NCBI GenBank assembly: GCA_913776795.1
Contig: CAJYRH010000491.1
Span: forward strand, 1-7,202
Length of the DNA: 7,202 bases
From: an uncultured Pseudorhodoferax sp.
GTDB taxonomy: Bacteria; Pseudomonadota; Gammaproteobacteria; Burkholderiales; Burkholderiaceae
Direction: 5' to 3'
Shown: positions 7,024 to 7,202 of the stretch, in pieces
Numbering within the stretch: position 1 is the stretch's first letter
How the letters are laid out: the number at the start of each line of letters is the position of its first letter
Notes under the pieces: model-generated
What the model was told of the DNA's origin: nothing
Seen by the model: the letters and a program-made list of their open reading frames with translations, nothing else
Databases searched by the model: none
Program-made: the position numbers and the translations under genes

Positions 7024-7202
7024 ATGCTTGCCACCATTCGCGCAGTTCGATCAGACATAACCAAGCTGCAGGTCAATGCAATCGTCAATGCAGCCAACTC
7101 TTCATTGCTAGGCGGTGGTGGCGTTGATGGGGCAATTCATCGGGCTGCCGGTCCAGATCTTGTCCATGAATGCCGCCTCTTGGGAGGTTGCAAGACTGGT
7201 GA
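7024..7202 (+). CDS. Macro-domain protein, ADP-ribose binding or deacylating (partial, N-terminal 59 aa), cassette 10
   Basis: The open frame from ATG 7024 runs off the window end. The first 44 residues are the canonical start of a macro domain of the YmdB/MacroD type: D11 in RSDIT (adenine contact), then [20 protein letters not shown] with N25 and D35 at the same positions as the catalytic pair of E. coli YmdB, and the glycine-rich loop G30-G33, followed by AIHRAAGP and a LLGGCKTG segment. Such proteins bind ADP-ribose and often hydrolyse O-acetyl-ADP-ribose or remove ADP-ribose from acidic residues. The complete protein would probably be about 170-180 aa, in the cytoplasm. The ATG is eight bases after the R' box. 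No ADP-ribosyltransferase gene is visible beside it, so a DarT-DarG-type pair cannot be claimed. Confidence 0.9.
   Translation, partial: MLATIRAVRSDITKLQVNAIVNAANSSLLGGGGVDGAIHRAAGPDLVHECRLLGGCKTG

Larger units (their letters stand above)
3237..7202 (+). mobile_element. Integron gene-cassette array, at least ten cassette units, no integrase visible
   Basis: Tandem units of about 280-590 bp, each with one short ORF followed by an attC. Boundaries, taken between G and TT of each R' box, are 3237, 3667, 4253, 4664, 5054, 5459, 6388, 6729 and 7010; the last unit continues past the window. The unit 5459-6387 is 929 bp, about twice the others, because an internal attC is broken, so it counts as two cassettes fused. 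All ORFs run the same way, away from gcvP. No intI is present, so within this window the array fits the CALIN description (attC cluster lacking an integrase), although an intI could lie beyond the right end. Confidence 0.93.

Noticed and set aside
6756..7097. Minus-strand 113-codon frame across attC9
   Set aside because: It crosses a cassette boundary and opposes two well-placed plus-strand ORFs.
3237..7202. The regular repeat spacing considered as a CRISPR array or toxin-antitoxin cluster
   Set aside because: Repeats are 58-111 bp, variable and 280-590 bp apart with ORFs between them, unlike CRISPR; no pair of adjacent ORFs resembles a known toxin-antitoxin system.

Overview
The window joins one high-GC housekeeping gene to a run of small, lower-GC gene cassettes. 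Positions 17-2908 hold a complete gcvP (glycine decarboxylase P-protein, 963 aa). Its strong GC bias and protein sequence look like a beta-proteobacterium of the Comamonadaceae (Acidovorax-like). This placement is inferred from protein character, not from a search. gcvP ends in a near-perfect intrinsic terminator at 2958-2992.

From about 3237 to the right-hand end the window is an integron gene-cassette array. I find eight complete attC recombination sites (58-111 bp) at 3615-3672, 4148-4258, 4612-4669, 4988-5059, 5387-5464, 6301-6393, 6675-6734 and 6947-7015, plus one truncated attC at 5810-5829. The complete sites have an R'' box ending in AAC, an imperfect hairpin and an R' box beginning GTTA or GTTG. 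In the best-folded sites (3615, 4148, 4612, 5387, 6675) two bases on the left arm stay unpaired, as IntI recognition of folded attC requires. Every complete cassette carries one short plus-strand ORF starting just after R' and usually stopping at or near the next R''. All cassettes point the same way, away from gcvP.

Cassette genes in order: a 76-aa hypothetical protein (plus a possible 43-aa second ORF); a GFA/CENP-V-type zinc protein; hypothetical proteins of 113 and 106 aa; an 83-aa protein with paired cysteines; a 104-aa hypothetical protein fused through the broken attC with a 147-aa hypothetical protein; a 92-aa two-helix membrane protein; a 66-aa hypothetical protein; and the start of a macro-domain (ADP-ribose-binding) protein cut by the window end. 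None is a recognisable antibiotic-resistance gene, so this resembles a chromosomal cassette array.

No integron integrase (intI) is visible. An attI-like segment ends at GTTGGGC (3236-3242), but gcvP occupies the space to its left where intI would normally lie. The simplest reading is an array that lost its integrase or is separated from it. The stretch between gcvP and the array (2909-3236) also contains a TTTAGG/CCTAAA palindrome like a DtxR/MntR-type operator and a weak candidate promoter facing the cassettes.
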